This document shows positions 56,115 through 64,000 of a stretch of DNA of 64,000 bases, one piece after another. The notes below the pieces were generated by a model. The model was not told where the DNA came from and did not search any database. It saw nothing but the letters and a program-made list of their open reading frames with translations. Origin of the DNA: Lachnospiraceae bacterium. Its GTDB lineage: Bacteria; Bacillota; Clostridia; Lachnospirales; Lachnospiraceae. Position 1 is the first letter of the stretch, and each line of letters begins with the position of its first letter. The position numbers and the translations under genes are program-made. The DNA lies in the NCBI GenBank assembly GCA_024697595.1, contig JAILFK010000070.1, positions 1 through 64,000 on the forward strand, read 5' to 3'.

Positions 56115-57776
56115 CTATAGCATATGAAATTTCTTACAAAGTCGAACGATAGTTGCACCCTTTGGCATATGCATAAGTTCACTTTCGGTCAAACCTTTCA
56201 TTTTTAATAACAAAACTAAATATACTGCCACTCCAATTATTACGCTAAATAAGGTTGATACTACATTTGACTGAAGTATACTGTAACATAATTTATATAG
56301 TACAAAAACGCATACCCCCATTACAGCTGAAGAAATAATTGGAATAATATAGGTCTTTTCAATATTTTGTGATGCATTAGTATATTTTTTTATAGCTATA
56401 TCATTTAATATACATACGCAAAGTCCATATATATTATTTGCAATAACAACAGCATAAATATTGAGATCAAAGAATTCCATTAATACAATCAATACAATAA
56501 CATGCACTAAAATTGCAACAACAGCATTTACCACAGGGGTTTTCATTTTATCTATTCCCTGTAATAGGCCGTTGGTCAAAGTCGACAAGGCAAATAATAC
56601 AATCGATACAGATCCCAGTAACATCATATACATGGTAGTATTGTCTGGATCACCAAATAATAACATATTAAGTGGTTTTCCAAGCACTGCCATTCCAACG
56701 GCTGAAGGTATGGCTATAACCATGATAAATCTTGTGGCTAAATTAATCTGTCTATTAACTCTATTTTGCTCTCCTGCAAAATATGCTGATGACAAACTTG
56801 GAACACAAGAAGCCGCCAATGCTGATGCTATGGATATTGGTACGTTTGTCAAAACCATGAACTGACCATTATATACACCCCACCACTGACTGATGGTTTT
56901 CGGATCATAACCCTGTAAATGGGCAATATTTTTAAATACACCCTGATCAATTAAAGCACTGACACTATAAACTACAGTGCTTAAGAGCACTGGAATTATA
57001 GTCAAAAGTAACACTCTAAATATTTCTTTATAACTCTCTTGTTTTCTACTGTGGTCACGAACTAATTTACGCTTAAATCTTTTTCGATAAGCTGAATAGA
57101 TAACCAGCATAACAATAAGAGCTAATATCGCTCCCATTAAAGTACCTAATGTTCCTCCAGCTGCACCGTAAGCAGATGCGTAGGATTCTGCATCGCCTAA
57201 GACTGCTCCAACCCTTTTACCATAAGAAAACAACATATATGCAGCCACAACAGATACAACAGCATTTAAAATCTGTTCACAAATCTGTGAAAAGGCACTG
57301 GGCATCATAGTATTTAAGCCTTGGAAAAAGCCTCTAAAAACACCTAGGATGGCAACCACAAAAACTGTTGGGGCCAGAACTTTCAATGCAATAACACTCA
57401 TAGGGGTCTTTAGCAAAGTTCCACCAAAGAAATCAGCACCAAAGAACATAAGTAAACTACATACTCCACCTGCCACAACAGCTATAACCATAGCTGTTTT
57501 AAATACCTTTAATGCGTCTTTAGTGTGGCCGGTTCCCATTCTAGCAGATACAAGTTTAGATACTGCCAAAGGCAAGCTGTAGGAAGAAATTATAAGCATA
57601 ATATTATATATACTATACGCTGTACTATAATTATCATTTCCCATCTTACCTATAATGGCAGTGAGTGGCATACGATATAACAAACCCACCACTCTACTGA
57701 TTATAGATGCAATTGCAAGTATAGAACCTTGTATTATAAAATTAGTATCACTTTTTCTTGCTGCTTTATTACTCAA
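56115..57776 (-). CDS. MurJ/SpoVB-like lipid flippase
   Basis: This 553-residue membrane protein has about 14 hydrophobic segments and belongs to the MOP superfamily, close to SpoVB/YtgP. These move lipid-linked peptidoglycan or polysaccharide precursors. The opening IIQGSILAIASIISRVVGLLYR and the SLPLAVSKLVSARMG segment are characteristic. With mreBCD, rodA and mrdA in the window it could serve wall synthesis, but its substrate is not shown by sequence. Start is a TTG ten bases after GGAG. Confidence 0.88.
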   Translation of the reverse strand: MSNKAARKSDTNFIIQGSILAIASIISRVVGLLYRMPLTAIIGKMGNDNYSTAYSIYNIMLIISSYSLPLAVSKLVSARMGTGHTKDALKVFKTAMVIAVVAGGVCSLLMFFGADFFGGTLLKTPMSVIALKVLAPTVFVVAILGVFRGFFQGLNTMMPSAFSQICEQILNAVVSVVAAYMLFSYGKRVGAVLGDAESYASAYGAAGGTLGTLMGAILALIVMLVIYSAYRKRFKRKLVRDHSRKQESYKEIFRVLLLTIIPVLLSTVVYSVSALIDQGVFKNIAHLQGYDPKTISQWWGVYNGQFMVLTNVPISIASALAASCVPSLSSAYFAGEQNRVNRQINLATRFIMVIAIPSAVGMAVLGKPLNMLLFGDPDNTTMYMMLLGSVSIVLFALSTLTNGLLQGIDKMKTPVVNAVVAILVHVIVLIVLMEFFDLNIYAVVIANNIYGLCVCILNDIAIKKYTNASQNIEKTYIIPIISSAVMGVCVFVLYKLCYSILQSNVVSTLFSVIIGVAVYLVLLLKMKGLTESELMHMPKGATIVRLCKKFHML

Positions 57777-57825
57777 AAATCTTAAACTCCATATTTTCGT
57801 ATTACTTTAATAATATCATAAAATA

Positions 57826-58923
57826 TTATTTTGATGCTTCATAGTTTTCAACTGTATCATAGAAAACATTCTTATCTGCTGATTGTTCCTGAATAACACT
57901 TACCCAAGTCTTTCCAGGATTCAACTGAATTTCATTATTATTTAAATCATAATAATGAGTGATTCCATCCTCACCCTTTGTCCAAGTAATGTCAATAATT
58001 TTACCCTGAGTAATAAATTTACCACTGCCTGAGCCAGATACATTAAGGTCTAAATATCCTTCTGGGCAATCATATGTACCGCCAGTGACATTTTGTAAAA
58101 TGATATTTGTAACTTCAAGTTGAGCATCGTTTACTGCATCTTTTTGAGCATCATTGTATTGATATCTCTTATATGTCTTGCTCTCTTTGTCATAAACAAA
58201 ACTTGGTTTATTAGATGGATAATATAGTTTTACAACTTCACATGCAGATCCATCAGAAAGTGTATTTAAGCTATTCTCATCAGCGAATTTATAATGACCA
58301 GTAAAGTCTTCAGCATAAGTATCATTATATCCCTTTTTTTCTATTCCACTTTTAATGCCTTCTTCGCTTGTGTATGCATTGTGAGGTGCTTTTCTATCAT
58401 TAGATCTGAAGAATGACTTATTTACGGCTCCATCTAAACCGCTAATATTGTTTACCAATCCATTATTTAATAGCGGTTCTGCATATCTACTCTGTCCATA
58501 GTGAACATATATTGCATCAAATTCTGCTGCAAAATAAGCAAAATAAGGTCTGCAACTGCGAACATTACCAATTTTATCTAAGCCAGAATAGTCTTCATAT
58601 ATTGGCATAAGTCGAGTTAATCCACCCTCCATTGGGCACTCATAAATTACACCAGCTTTGCTAAGGCCATATTGAGGCATAGCAGCAGGTATATTTTCTG
58701 TCATTATAGCAACAGGTCTCTTGGTTCCAACTTCCTCATCGACCCATTCTCCTGTAAGAAAGCTGCGCATTTCGCCTTCATGTTCATTTACAGTTTTTTC
58801 AACAGTTTTTTCAACTTTCTCCTCTGGTTTTGTCACATTATAAATGACCGCACCACCAACGCTTACTGCTGCAACTATTGAAACAATAATCATTATTAGT
58901 TTTTGTTTTGGAATATTCATCAT
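57826..58923 (-). CDS. DUF3048 protein, membrane-anchored
   Basis: A 365-residue extracytoplasmic protein with an N-terminal membrane segment (residues about 9-29, LIMIIVSIVAAVSVGGAVIY) and no lipobox. The DUF3048 core follows: RPVAIMTENIPAAMPQYGLSKAG, then YECPMEGGLTRLMPIYED and GNVRSCRPYFAYFAAEFDAIYVHYG. The related Bacillus YerB is a lipoprotein of unknown function. A short Glu/Lys/Val repeat (VEKTVEKTV) links the anchor and domain. The start is preceded by GGGAGGA. Confidence 0.85.
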   Translation of the reverse strand: MMNIPKQKLIMIIVSIVAAVSVGGAVIYNVTKPEEKVEKTVEKTVNEHEGEMRSFLTGEWVDEEVGTKRPVAIMTENIPAAMPQYGLSKAGVIYECPMEGGLTRLMPIYEDYSGLDKIGNVRSCRPYFAYFAAEFDAIYVHYGQSRYAEPLLNNGLVNNISGLDGAVNKSFFRSNDRKAPHNAYTSEEGIKSGIEKKGYNDTYAEDFTGHYKFADENSLNTLSDGSACEVVKLYYPSNKPSFVYDKESKTYKRYQYNDAQKDAVNDAQLEVTNIILQNVTGGTYDCPEGYLDLNVSGSGSGKFITQGKIIDITWTKGEDGITHYYDLNNNEIQLNPGKTWVSVIQEQSADKNVFYDTVENYEASK

Positions 58924-58928
58924 AAAAT

Positions 58929-59429
58929 TTAGTCCTCCCTAGTAATATGTAAGGCATTTAATACTGCCTCTTGTTTCGCCTCCATCACTTTAGCATCCGG
59001 AGGCGTCATATGGTCATAGCCCATTAAATGTAATATGCTATGCGCAATTAAAAAAGCATATTCACGTTTGATGGAATGTCCATAATCACTTGCCTGTTTG
59101 AAAACATGTTCAACACTTATGACTATATCTCCAAGCATAGCTTCACCAGTTTCTGGATTAAATATATCCATTCTGGTTTCCAAGTCAGAAAAATCTCCTG
59201 GCCCAATATATTCAATCAGTGGAAAAGACAATACATCTGTGGACTTGTCCAACTGTCTGAATTCATTATTAATCTCTTTTATAGCATCATCATTGGTTAA
59301 AGTTATAGAAACCTCAGCTTCAAATGGAAATTTTTCCATATCCAAAGCTTTTTCTATGACATTTTTAGTGATTTCTTTATAATCAAATGAGAAAGTTACA
59401 TCCACTTCCTCCTCAAAGAAGTAATTCAT
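58929..59429 (-). CDS. ybeY: Endoribonuclease YbeY
   Basis: YbeY is a zinc RNase in 16S rRNA maturation and quality control. The zinc motif HSILHLMGYDH is near residue 120, and the STDVLSFPL and GDIVIS segments are present. A longer frame begins at 59456, but GGAGGATATATTACA precedes the ATG at 59429, which overlaps the previous stop by four bases (ATGA), so I chose it (166 residues). It lies in the conserved phoH-pgpH-ybeY order. Confidence 0.95.
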   Translation of the reverse strand: MNYFFEEEVDVTFSFDYKEITKNVIEKALDMEKFPFEAEVSITLTNDDAIKEINNEFRQLDKSTDVLSFPLIEYIGPGDFSDLETRMDIFNPETGEAMLGDIVISVEHVFKQASDYGHSIKREYAFLIAHSILHLMGYDHMTPPDAKVMEAKQEAVLNALHITRED

Positions 59430-60607
59430 TGTAATATATCCTCCGCCACAAGGCATTCTCTAATTTTAAGAAACTGATTCATACCCAAAGTGCTCTCGTC
59501 ATAATAACCTGCACTGGATAATTCATTTAAAGTCTGATATATAACCATATCCTGATTCCAGGTAGATGACATTGTGTCGGCATCTAAAACCTCTACCTTT
59601 TGAACCAAAGCATCTACCATATGAACAATTGCTGATTCAACAGTTTGTGGCTTTCTGATAATACACTCATATTCCTCCATTATCTCCATTACGGATTCTG
59701 GAAAACAATGTTCATTTGCCAGTCTTAATGCATTATCAATTTCAGGCTCACCTTCCATTTTACCTAGACGATAATAAAATCCTGCAACGCAACATCTCAA
59801 TGCATCTGCATCTATAACCTCAGCACATTTAGCTGATAATCTTGAAACTCGTCTTGCGTGAGCATATTCAGCCATGGAATAAGCTCTAATATCTCTAGCC
59901 AAGGGATAATCTTCATCTATGAGATTTATATAATTGCCTTTAATTTCTTTTGTGACACTAGTGTTTAATTTCGCAAAAACCGCAATGATAATCAATGTTG
60001 AGATCAATGCATTAACAAAAGCTGCAACTATATTTTCACCAGATACTTTCAAGTTAGCTCTATAACAAAATACTAATGGATAAATAATAGAGACTACAAA
60101 GCAAATGACGTATAAGTATATTCTTTCTTGTTGTGATGATTTTTTCATGAGATATGCAAGCATCATACCAATTATAGCAATTAAAATATAACTATATAAA
60201 ACATTGTTACTAAACTCGCAATAAAAACATAATGTAAATATATAGTAAATGGTCAAACATATGGCATCCACATCACATAAAATGCAAGATAATAAAGTTG
60301 AAATACATATTATAGGTACAAAAAATGCTGGTAAAAAACTAAATAAATATATAGCAGCCCAACAAACAAGTATTCCTAAGAATATTTTTTTATAATTGGT
60401 AGCTTCCCCCATAGGCAAATCACCATCTAATCTTTTTATAGATAGACTAAATAAAAAGATTACAAGGAAGGCTACATTTATAGCAAATATACCAAGTAAA
60501 TCGTCTATTAATATATTTTTCTTTGAAGCAAATAAAATATTTCCGAAAACAAATAATATTATAATTCCAACGAAATATTTTACTCTATTGGATGATAGTT
60601 TATTCAT
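59426..60607 (-). CDS. Short PgpH-like 7TM protein with degenerate HD domain
   Basis: PgpH is a membrane phosphodiesterase that degrades cyclic di-AMP, with an extracellular 7TMR-HDED domain, seven membrane helices and a cytoplasmic HD domain. This gene sits at its usual place between phoH and ybeY but codes only 393 residues. It starts directly with hydrophobic segments (about 12-215), so the extracellular domain is missing. The cytoplasmic part aligns with PgpH (ARRVSRLSAKCAEVIDADAL), but the HD pair of YYHDIGK reads YYRLGK near residue 279. It keeps an upstream His near 247 and a later Asp in HMVDALV. It looks enzymatically inactive. Confidence 0.8.
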   Translation of the reverse strand: MNKLSSNRVKYFVGIIILFVFGNILFASKKNILIDDLLGIFAINVAFLVIFLFSLSIKRLDGDLPMGEATNYKKIFLGILVCWAAIYLFSFLPAFFVPIICISTLLSCILCDVDAICLTIYYIFTLCFYCEFSNNVLYSYILIAIIGMMLAYLMKKSSQQERIYLYVICFVVSIIYPLVFCYRANLKVSGENIVAAFVNALISTLIIIAVFAKLNTSVTKEIKGNYINLIDEDYPLARDIRAYSMAEYAHARRVSRLSAKCAEVIDADALRCCVAGFYYRLGKMEGEPEIDNALRLANEHCFPESVMEIMEEYECIIRKPQTVESAIVHMVDALVQKVEVLDADTMSSTWNQDMVIYQTLNELSSAGYYDESTLGMNQFLKIRECLVAEDILQ

Positions 60608-61623
60608 TTCGCATTTGTTTTCTTTCTGTTATTTTTCTTTGTATTTGAAAATTCCTTCATTGTTTGTTTATCCTCGTACACCTCATATGCATGAACAATC
60701 TTTTGCACCAAAGGATGTCTTACTACATCGAGTCCTGTAAGCTTGCATATACTAATTTCAGGAACATTTTTCAATACTGTCATAGCCACATCCAATCCAC
60801 TTTTTACATCTGGAGGCAAATCTTTTTGAGTAGCATCACCTGTGATAACCGCTTTTGACCCGAAACCAATTCTAGTTAAAAACATCTTCATCTGTGCAGG
60901 TGTAGTATTTTGAGCTTCATCCAAAATGATAAATGCATTATCTAAAGTTCTACCTCTCATATAAGCAAGAGGTGCAACTTCTATAAGACCTTTTTCCATG
61001 TTTCTGGTAAAACTTTCAGCACCCATTATCTGATAAAGTGCATCATACAAAGGTCTTAAATATGGATCCACCTTACTCTGTAAATCTCCTGGCAAAAAGC
61101 CCAACTTCTCTCCCGCTTCAATCGCAGGTCTTGTCAATATGATTCTACTTACTTCCTCACGTTGAAAAGCTGTAATAGCCATGGCCATGGCTAAATATGT
61201 CTTACCTGTACCAGCAGGACCAATACCAAATGTAATCATCTGGTTTCTGATGGCATCCACATAGGTTTTTTGTCCTATTGTTTTGGGTTTTACAGGCTTT
61301 CCCATTGTTGTATGGCATATACAATCATCTTGTAATTTAACGATATCACCAGAATTAACATTTAAATTTTTCATACCAAGCAAGTAATTCACCTCTTGAT
61401 CTGTAATATCAACACCTTTTTTAGATAAGGCTAATAAATCCTTAATGATTTTCTCACCAGCTTTTACATTGTCCATTTCGCCGATAATTTTCAAATCATC
61501 ACCTCGACAGATGAAAGTTATATTCAGATTCTTTTCAATCTTTTGAATATTTTTATCGAATTGACCGAAAATGTTGCTCATATGTTCAATTGGAAGTTCA
61601 ATTACAATCTCTTCTTCTTTCAT
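60604..61623 (-). CDS. phoH: PhoH family ATPase
   Basis: PhoH-like (YbeZ type) ATPases accompany YbeY in RNA processing. The P-loop is FGIGPAGTGKTYLAMAMA near residue 131, with TRPAIEAGEKLGFLPGDLQSK near 165 and Walker B FIILDEAQNTTP near 232. A KH-like N-terminal region of about 100 residues precedes the ATPase domain. At 339 residues it is of normal length. It overlaps the PgpH-like start by four bases (ATGA). Confidence 0.95.
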   Translation of the reverse strand: MKEEEIVIELPIEHMSNIFGQFDKNIQKIEKNLNITFICRGDDLKIIGEMDNVKAGEKIIKDLLALSKKGVDITDQEVNYLLGMKNLNVNSGDIVKLQDDCICHTTMGKPVKPKTIGQKTYVDAIRNQMITFGIGPAGTGKTYLAMAMAITAFQREEVSRIILTRPAIEAGEKLGFLPGDLQSKVDPYLRPLYDALYQIMGAESFTRNMEKGLIEVAPLAYMRGRTLDNAFIILDEAQNTTPAQMKMFLTRIGFGSKAVITGDATQKDLPPDVKSGLDVAMTVLKNVPEISICKLTGLDVVRHPLVQKIVHAYEVYEDKQTMKEFSNTKKNNRKKTNAK

Positions 61624-61667
61624 AATCTTCCTTTTTAAATATTTATAATATTATCTTATAAAATCTA

Positions 61668-62147
61668 CTATTTATGATAAGGTTCATTTTTCATAATTCT
61701 GTAACTTCGATAAACCTGTTCTAACAAAATAACTCGCATTAATTGATGTGGAAAAGTCATATCTGAAAAACTAATTTTATAGTCGGCTCTGTTTGATATT
61801 TCAGGAGCAAGTCCTAAAGACCCACCAATTACAAAAGTTATATTACTCTTACCTTCTAGGCCAAGTTTTTCAATTTTTTTAGAAAATTGAACCGAGTCTA
61901 ATTTTTCCCCTAAAATCTCAAGACTGATTACATAATCATTTTCTCGAATATGTTTTAATATCCTACTTCCCTCATTATGTAAAATGATACTTTTTTCATT
62001 TTCCGTGAGATTTTCCTTGGTTTTTTCATCATTTACCTCGATTATCTTTAGTTTACAATATCTAGATAATCTTTTTGAGTATTCTGCAAGGGCTTCTCTA
62101 TAAAATTTTTCTTTGACTGATCCTACACAAACTATTGTTATATTCAT
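61668..62147 (-). CDS. rlmH: 23S rRNA (pseudouridine1915-N3)-methyltransferase RlmH
   Basis: RlmH is a small SPOUT-fold enzyme that methylates pseudouridine 1915 in helix 69. The knotted fold segments ITFVIGGSLGLAPEI and the C-terminal SDMTFPHQLMRVILLEQVYRS are diagnostic. The 159-residue length is exact for the family. It begins five bases after the next gene upstream. Confidence 0.97.
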   Translation of the reverse strand: MNITIVCVGSVKEKFYREALAEYSKRLSRYCKLKIIEVNDEKTKENLTENEKSIILHNEGSRILKHIRENDYVISLEILGEKLDSVQFSKKIEKLGLEGKSNITFVIGGSLGLAPEISNRADYKISFSDMTFPHQLMRVILLEQVYRSYRIMKNEPYHK

Positions 62148-62152
62148 AATTT

Positions 62153-63343
62153 CTAAGGTAAATATTTATAATTACACTCTAAAACATCGCTGCTATTTCC
62201 ATGCTTGTCTATGGTTATCAAGGACAAAATATTGTTACCTTCAATAACTCTGATAGGCTCTCTATAGCAACTACTTGAGGCATTAGGAATTGAACCATCC
62301 CAAGTGTAATACACTTCTGATCCTTCTGGTACTGTAACTGTTATAAATGTTTCTGTATTGAAGGTACCACTTTCTGTAGAAACTATAGGCTTATCAGGTT
62401 GACCATATACGATGGTATATACATTTTCAACAACTTGAGAATAATCGCCATTACTGTCCTCACAGATAGCTTTTATTGTCGTCACTCCTTCTGTCAAAAG
62501 AATTGGAGATTCATATTTCATACGTGAACTAGATTTTATTGGATCAGAATTGTCACATGTATAATAAATTACAGAATCCGAATTACTACTCAATGTTAAT
62601 TCCAAATCGTCTTCATATTCACCTGATTGAGATGAAAATACTGGGCAACTAATCATTGTCTCATCAAATATTTTTAAAATATTCTCATCAGTGACATTGG
62701 CTTTAAGTGCTGCAATAGAGTCGTAATCATCTATGGCTACATATGCTTTTATCAAATATCTGTAGGCATCTTCTGAAGCATCATTTAAACTTATTGCATA
62801 TATTAAGTTGGTTATGGAATCTTCATATTTTTCTAAATAGTAATAATCTATTCCCAAGGCCAAGTATGCCTCATAATGACTGTCATCTCTATTTATTGCA
62901 CGTAAATAATATTGGCTCGCAATCTGATAATCTTGTTGCTCATCATAATTTTGTCCCATTTTATAACAATGGGAATAAGAATTAATAAACAATATTACAG
63001 ATAAACAAACCACCAAAATAAAGGCAATTAAAAAGATGATTATATATTTTTTATTCTTTTCATCTCTCATCCAATTGATAATTCTATCTAATTTCTTTAA
63101 TTTATCACCACTTTTTGAGGTTTTATTTATATCATCTACATCTTCAGTAGAATTATTTTTATCCCCAATAGATGAATTAGAATCAACAGAATCATCAGTA
63201 ACTAGATCTTTTTCTTCAACAATGGAATGTAAAAAATCATCATCTAAAAGATTATAGTCAGGAACCATTTGAACAGGTTCCCCACATTTTTCGCAAAATA
63301 CACTACCTGGTTTAATCTCGGCATTACATTTTGTACAGTTCAT
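62153..63343 (-). CDS. Zinc-ribbon, membrane-anchored TPR protein with chitobiase-C-like domains
   Basis: This 396-residue protein begins with a zinc ribbon (MNCTKCNAEIKPGSVFCEKC), then an acidic linker of about 60 residues. A membrane segment lies near 100-120 (YIIIFLIAFILVVCLSVILF). TPR repeats follow (EAYLALGIDYYYLEKYEDSI). Two beta-sandwich repeats complete it, resembling CHB_HEX_C_1 modules (SVIYYTCDNSDP and SEVYYTWDGSIP). The ribbon is cytoplasmic and the repeats extracytoplasmic if the usual topology holds. Function is unknown, and it may bind wall polymers or other proteins. It lies between fhs and rlmH. Confidence 0.78.
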   Translation of the reverse strand: MNCTKCNAEIKPGSVFCEKCGEPVQMVPDYNLLDDDFLHSIVEEKDLVTDDSVDSNSSIGDKNNSTEDVDDINKTSKSGDKLKKLDRIINWMRDEKNKKYIIIFLIAFILVVCLSVILFINSYSHCYKMGQNYDEQQDYQIASQYYLRAINRDDSHYEAYLALGIDYYYLEKYEDSITNLIYAISLNDASEDAYRYLIKAYVAIDDYDSIAALKANVTDENILKIFDETMISCPVFSSQSGEYEDDLELTLSSNSDSVIYYTCDNSDPIKSSSRMKYESPILLTEGVTTIKAICEDSNGDYSQVVENVYTIVYGQPDKPIVSTESGTFNTETFITVTVPEGSEVYYTWDGSIPNASSSCYREPIRVIEGNNILSLITIDKHGNSSDVLECNYKYLP

Positions 63344-63381
63344 ATAACTTCATCCAATCCTAACTTTTATTTAATCTTATG

Positions 63382-64000
63382 TTAAAACAAACCTGTAATA
63401 ACACCCTCATCTGTCACATCAATTCCATAAGCAGCTGGTTTTTTTGGCAATCCAGGCATGGTCATAATCGCACCAGTTACAGCCACTACAAATTCAGCTC
63501 CAGCTGATACATAAACTTCTCTTACATTAATTTCAAAATTCTCAGGACGGCCTAATTTTTTGGCATCATCAGATAATGAATATTGAGTCTTGGCCATACA
63601 AACAGGGAAATTGCCCATTCCCAAATCAGTAATTCTATCAAGTTCCTTTTTAGCCGCTGGTGAATATGTTACACCATCTGCACCATAAATTTCTTTTGCG
63701 ATAGTCTCAATTTTGTCTTCCAAAGACATATCATCGCTGTAAATAGGTTCAAAGTCACTGGTTTTATTATCTAAAACATTAAGTACTGCATTTGCAAGTT
63801 CTACTCCACCTTTTCCACCTTTCTCCCAAACTTCTGAAAGAGCAAAGGCACAGTCTCTAGATTCACAAAAATCTCTCACAAAATCAATCTCTGCGTCTGT
63901 ATCTGTGATAAATGAATTTAGGGTTACCACCACTGGCACTTTATACTTCTGTAAATTTTCAATATGCTTTTCAAGGTTAACAATACCTTTTTTCAATGCG
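63382..64000 (-). CDS. fhs: Formate-tetrahydrofolate ligase, C-terminal part, cut by window edge
   Basis: Fhs makes 10-formyl-tetrahydrofolate from formate and ATP. Only the last 200 or so of about 556 residues are inside the window. They match the family end: [42 protein letters not shown] and the final [17 protein letters not shown]. The apparent Met at 63996 is an internal TTG, since the frame stays open to the edge, so the true start is beyond it. Confidence 0.96.
   Translation of the reverse strand, partial: ALKKGIVNLEKHIENLQKYKVPVVVTLNSFITDTDAEIDFVRDFCESRDCAFALSEVWEKGGKGGVELANAVLNVLDNKTSDFEPIYSDDMSLEDKIETIAKEIYGADGVTYSPAAKKELDRITDLGMGNFPVCMAKTQYSLSDDAKKLGRPENFEINVREVYVSAGAEFVVAVTGAIMTMPGLPKKPAAYGIDVTDEGVITGLF

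Noticed and set aside
56461..56865. 134-residue open frame antisense to the flippase gene
   Set aside because: It is a shadow of the membrane protein gene, with Ile/Thr/Asn-rich composition and no ribosome site.
60604..60607. Remnant of the missing PgpH extracellular domain upstream of the short gene
   Set aside because: phoH and the short gene overlap by four bases, so there is no room for a remnant.

Overview
This is an ordinary stretch of chromosome from a low-G+C Gram-positive bacterium, most likely a Lachnospiraceae member of the Clostridia, perhaps near Butyrivibrio, Pseudobutyrivibrio or Roseburia. The placement is inferred from gene content and order and from strongly A+T-biased codon use. 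Typical traits are RemA, SepF, a HisZ/short-HisG pair, ribosomal protein L27 with a cleavable N-terminus and its Prp protease, a MutL with an endonuclease motif, and a divergent yneA-like/lexA SOS pair. About 62 protein genes fill nearly all of the window. I see no rRNA, tRNA, CRISPR array, insertion sequence or prophage.

Left part (about 0.2-29.2 kb, almost all plus strand). recG converges on rqcH. A promoter then starts yicC-remA-gmk-rpoZ-rimO-pgsA-pncC-rsmD-coaD and a coiled-coil protein. Next come rsuA, a HAD phosphatase, a YgiQ radical-SAM protein, a RluA-type pseudouridine synthase and recU. A strong promoter precedes a partial histidine operon, hisZ-hisG-hisD-hisB and a HisA-like/HisIE fusion. 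It is followed by the radical-SAM/DUF2344 pair, an RNase G-like gene, an L21 leader with rplU-prp-rpmA, then obg, yhbY, a nadD-yqeK fusion and rsfS. The theme is ribosome and RNA maturation with some central metabolism.

Middle (29.3-32.5 kb). A tyrosine recombinase, a PlsC-like acyltransferase and a LysM/membrane protein resembling YneA lie on the minus strand. lexA diverges from the last of these across a 160-base control region with three LexA-box-like palindromes.

Right part (32.5-64 kb, all minus strand). In transcription order this runs fhs (cut by the window edge), a zinc-ribbon/TPR membrane protein, rlmH, phoH, a short PgpH-like gene, ybeY, a DUF3048 protein, a MurJ/SpoVB-like flippase, two flavoproteins, mutS-mutL-miaA and a PLP enzyme. 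The cell-shape block mreB-mreC-mreD-mrdA-minC-rodA follows, then an MgsA-like gene, a D,D-carboxypeptidase, an HlyD-like adaptor, yggS, sepF, aroB, lspA and rluD.

The most interesting points are proteins that keep a fold and genomic position but appear to have lost catalytic residues: a PgpH-like protein without its HD pair, an MgsA-like protein with Thr at the catalytic Asp, and a HisA/HisF-like barrel lacking both catalytic Asp residues. Other points are a minC with no minD or minE beside it, an MreB with altered phosphate loops, and an RNase G that stops before its zinc-link. I found no clearly new multigene system. These are residue-level and layout-level anomalies in conserved loci.
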